Source: Pseudomonadota bacterium
Lineage (GTDB): Bacteria; Pseudomonadota; Gammaproteobacteria; Steroidobacterales; Steroidobacteraceae
Direction: 5' to 3'
Length of the DNA: 51,544 nucleotides
Assembly (NCBI GenBank): GCA_025356075.1
Contig: JANXUT010000051.1
Span: 1-51,544 of the forward strand
The notes beneath the pieces were generated by a model, which saw only the letters and a program-made list of their open reading frames with translations, was not told where the DNA came from and did no database searches. Below, piece by piece: positions 50,966 through 51,544 of the stretch (positions within the stretch are counted from its first letter, which is position 1; each line of letters begins with the position of its first letter). Position numbers and translations under genes: made by a program.

Positions 50966-51544
50966 CGGGCGGGGCCTTCAAGAAACGCGAGCAGGAGTGG
51001 CTGGAAGCGGACACCTTCCTTCAGGAACGCATCGTGTCCGTAAAGCGAATCGAGCACTGCAAGGCGACCGTGCGGCAGGCGCCGCACCAGCGCCTCGACG
51101 TCGGCGAGCGGCACCAATTGGTCCGCGCGGATCGCGATCGCGAGCGTCGGCACGAAGATCCGGGTCGCATCGACCGTGTACAGGTCGATCGACTCCGACA
51201 GGCACACGAACGCCTCCGGCACGTGCACGGCGACGTAGGCATCGCCGCGCGCGAACACGTAGTCCTCGACGGGGAGCCGGAAGCGCCCGTCATGCTCGCG
51301 CGGCGCCCCGGCGAAGCGCTCGGCGAACTCGGCCGGTGTCCGGTAGGTCGTCATCGCAAGCGCCCGCGCAAGCTTGAGCCCGCCGCTCGGGTCCCCGTTC
51401 GCGATGCCAAAGCGCACGATCTCGCGCTCGACCGCGCGCCACGCCGAGCTCAAGGGGTGCGCACGCTCGGCCGCCGAGACCACCGCGAGGCGCGCGACGC
51501 GGGTCGGGTGGGGCGCGCCCCCTTCCCCCCCCCCCCACCCCCCG
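50962..51544 (-). CDS. metX: Homoserine O-acyltransferase MetX-like, 5' end outside the window
   Basis: The frame is open to the right edge, so the N-terminus and catalytic serine are missing. The visible C-terminal 175 residues fit the alpha/beta-hydrolase acyltransferase: HPTRVARLAVVSAAERAHP, the catalytic Asp in IAIRADQLVPL and the catalytic His in LYGHDAFLKEG. MetX acylates homoserine with an acetyl or succinyl group; which is used cannot be told from this part. The overlap with metB supports methionine synthesis. Beyond about 51519 the translation becomes Gly-rich because of the terminal C run and should not be trusted. Confidence 0.85.
   Translation of the reverse strand, partial: GGWGGGEGGAPHPTRVARLAVVSAAERAHPLSSAWRAVEREIVRFGIANGDPSGGLKLARALAMTTYRTPAEFAERFAGAPREHDGRFRLPVEDYVFARGDAYVAVHVPEAFVCLSESIDLYTVDATRIFVPTLAIAIRADQLVPLADVEALVRRLPHGRLAVLDSLYGHDAFLKEGVRFQPLLLAFLEGPAR
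51520..51543. repeat. Terminal C homopolymer
   Basis: Nearly uninterrupted C bases at the right edge, disrupting an otherwise well-conserved gene. It looks like a low-quality contig end rather than biology. Confidence 0.6.

Overview
The window is a dense, GC-rich chromosomal segment. From about 2.2 kb onward it reads as a single gammaproteobacterium. The gene set (rhombosortase beside type II secretion genes, an AddAB-like helicase/nuclease pair, ilvC-leuACDB, metX-metB, a TonB cluster with two ExbD proteins and TPR proteins) suggests something near the Xanthomonadales/Nevskiales/Steroidobacterales; that placement is inference. The first 2.2 kb is visibly less GC-rich. Its three protein fragments (a beta-helix polysaccharide-lyase-like protein, a LysM protein and a conserved hypothetical) look like those of Verrucomicrobia, and position 1-99 looks like the end of an insertion sequence. 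That block is either horizontally acquired or a chimeric join placed between about 2177 and 2244. The last 25 bases are an almost pure C run and are probably unreliable.

Layout: 1-2176, IS end, interrupted lyase-like gene, LysM protein, hypothetical. 2245-4971 (minus), rhombosortase-fabD-fabG-acpP, closed by a strong terminator. 5034-10931 (plus), type II secretion gspGHIJKLMN followed by a small GNAT-type protein. 10936-14480, FHA coiled-coil protein, amidase, small secreted protein. 14494-26970 (minus), AddA-like and AddB-like proteins, an AlaA-like aminotransferase, a class III CoA-transferase and an OppBCDF-type peptide importer without a binding protein. 27498-29872 (plus), etfBA and an NnrU-family membrane protein. 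29909-34316 (minus), peroxiredoxin, YXWGXW lipoprotein, metallo-beta-lactamase-fold protein, SDR. 34336-39336 (minus), tonB-exbB-exbD-exbD and two paralogous periplasmic TPR proteins. 39659-43778 (minus), M17 aminopeptidase, EamA transporter, ilvD. 43917-49782 (plus), a leucine-rich leader peptide with attenuator, then ilvC-leuA-leuC-leuD-leuB. 49799-51544 (minus), metX (truncated by the window) and metB.

The genes form functional blocks: fatty-acid initiation and carrier protein, pseudopilus and inner-membrane platform of type II secretion with a protease for its GlyGly-CTERM substrates, double-strand-break end processing, peptide uptake, electron transfer from acyl-CoA dehydrogenases, TonB energisation of outer-membrane import, branched-chain amino acid synthesis and methionine synthesis. 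The most interesting non-coding signals are a complete attenuator in front of ilvC (leader peptide with two Leu triplets, segments 1:2, 2:3 and 3:4 all pairable), and a structured minus-strand element ending in a U10 terminator between the opp and etf operons. No rRNA, tRNA or CRISPR array was seen.
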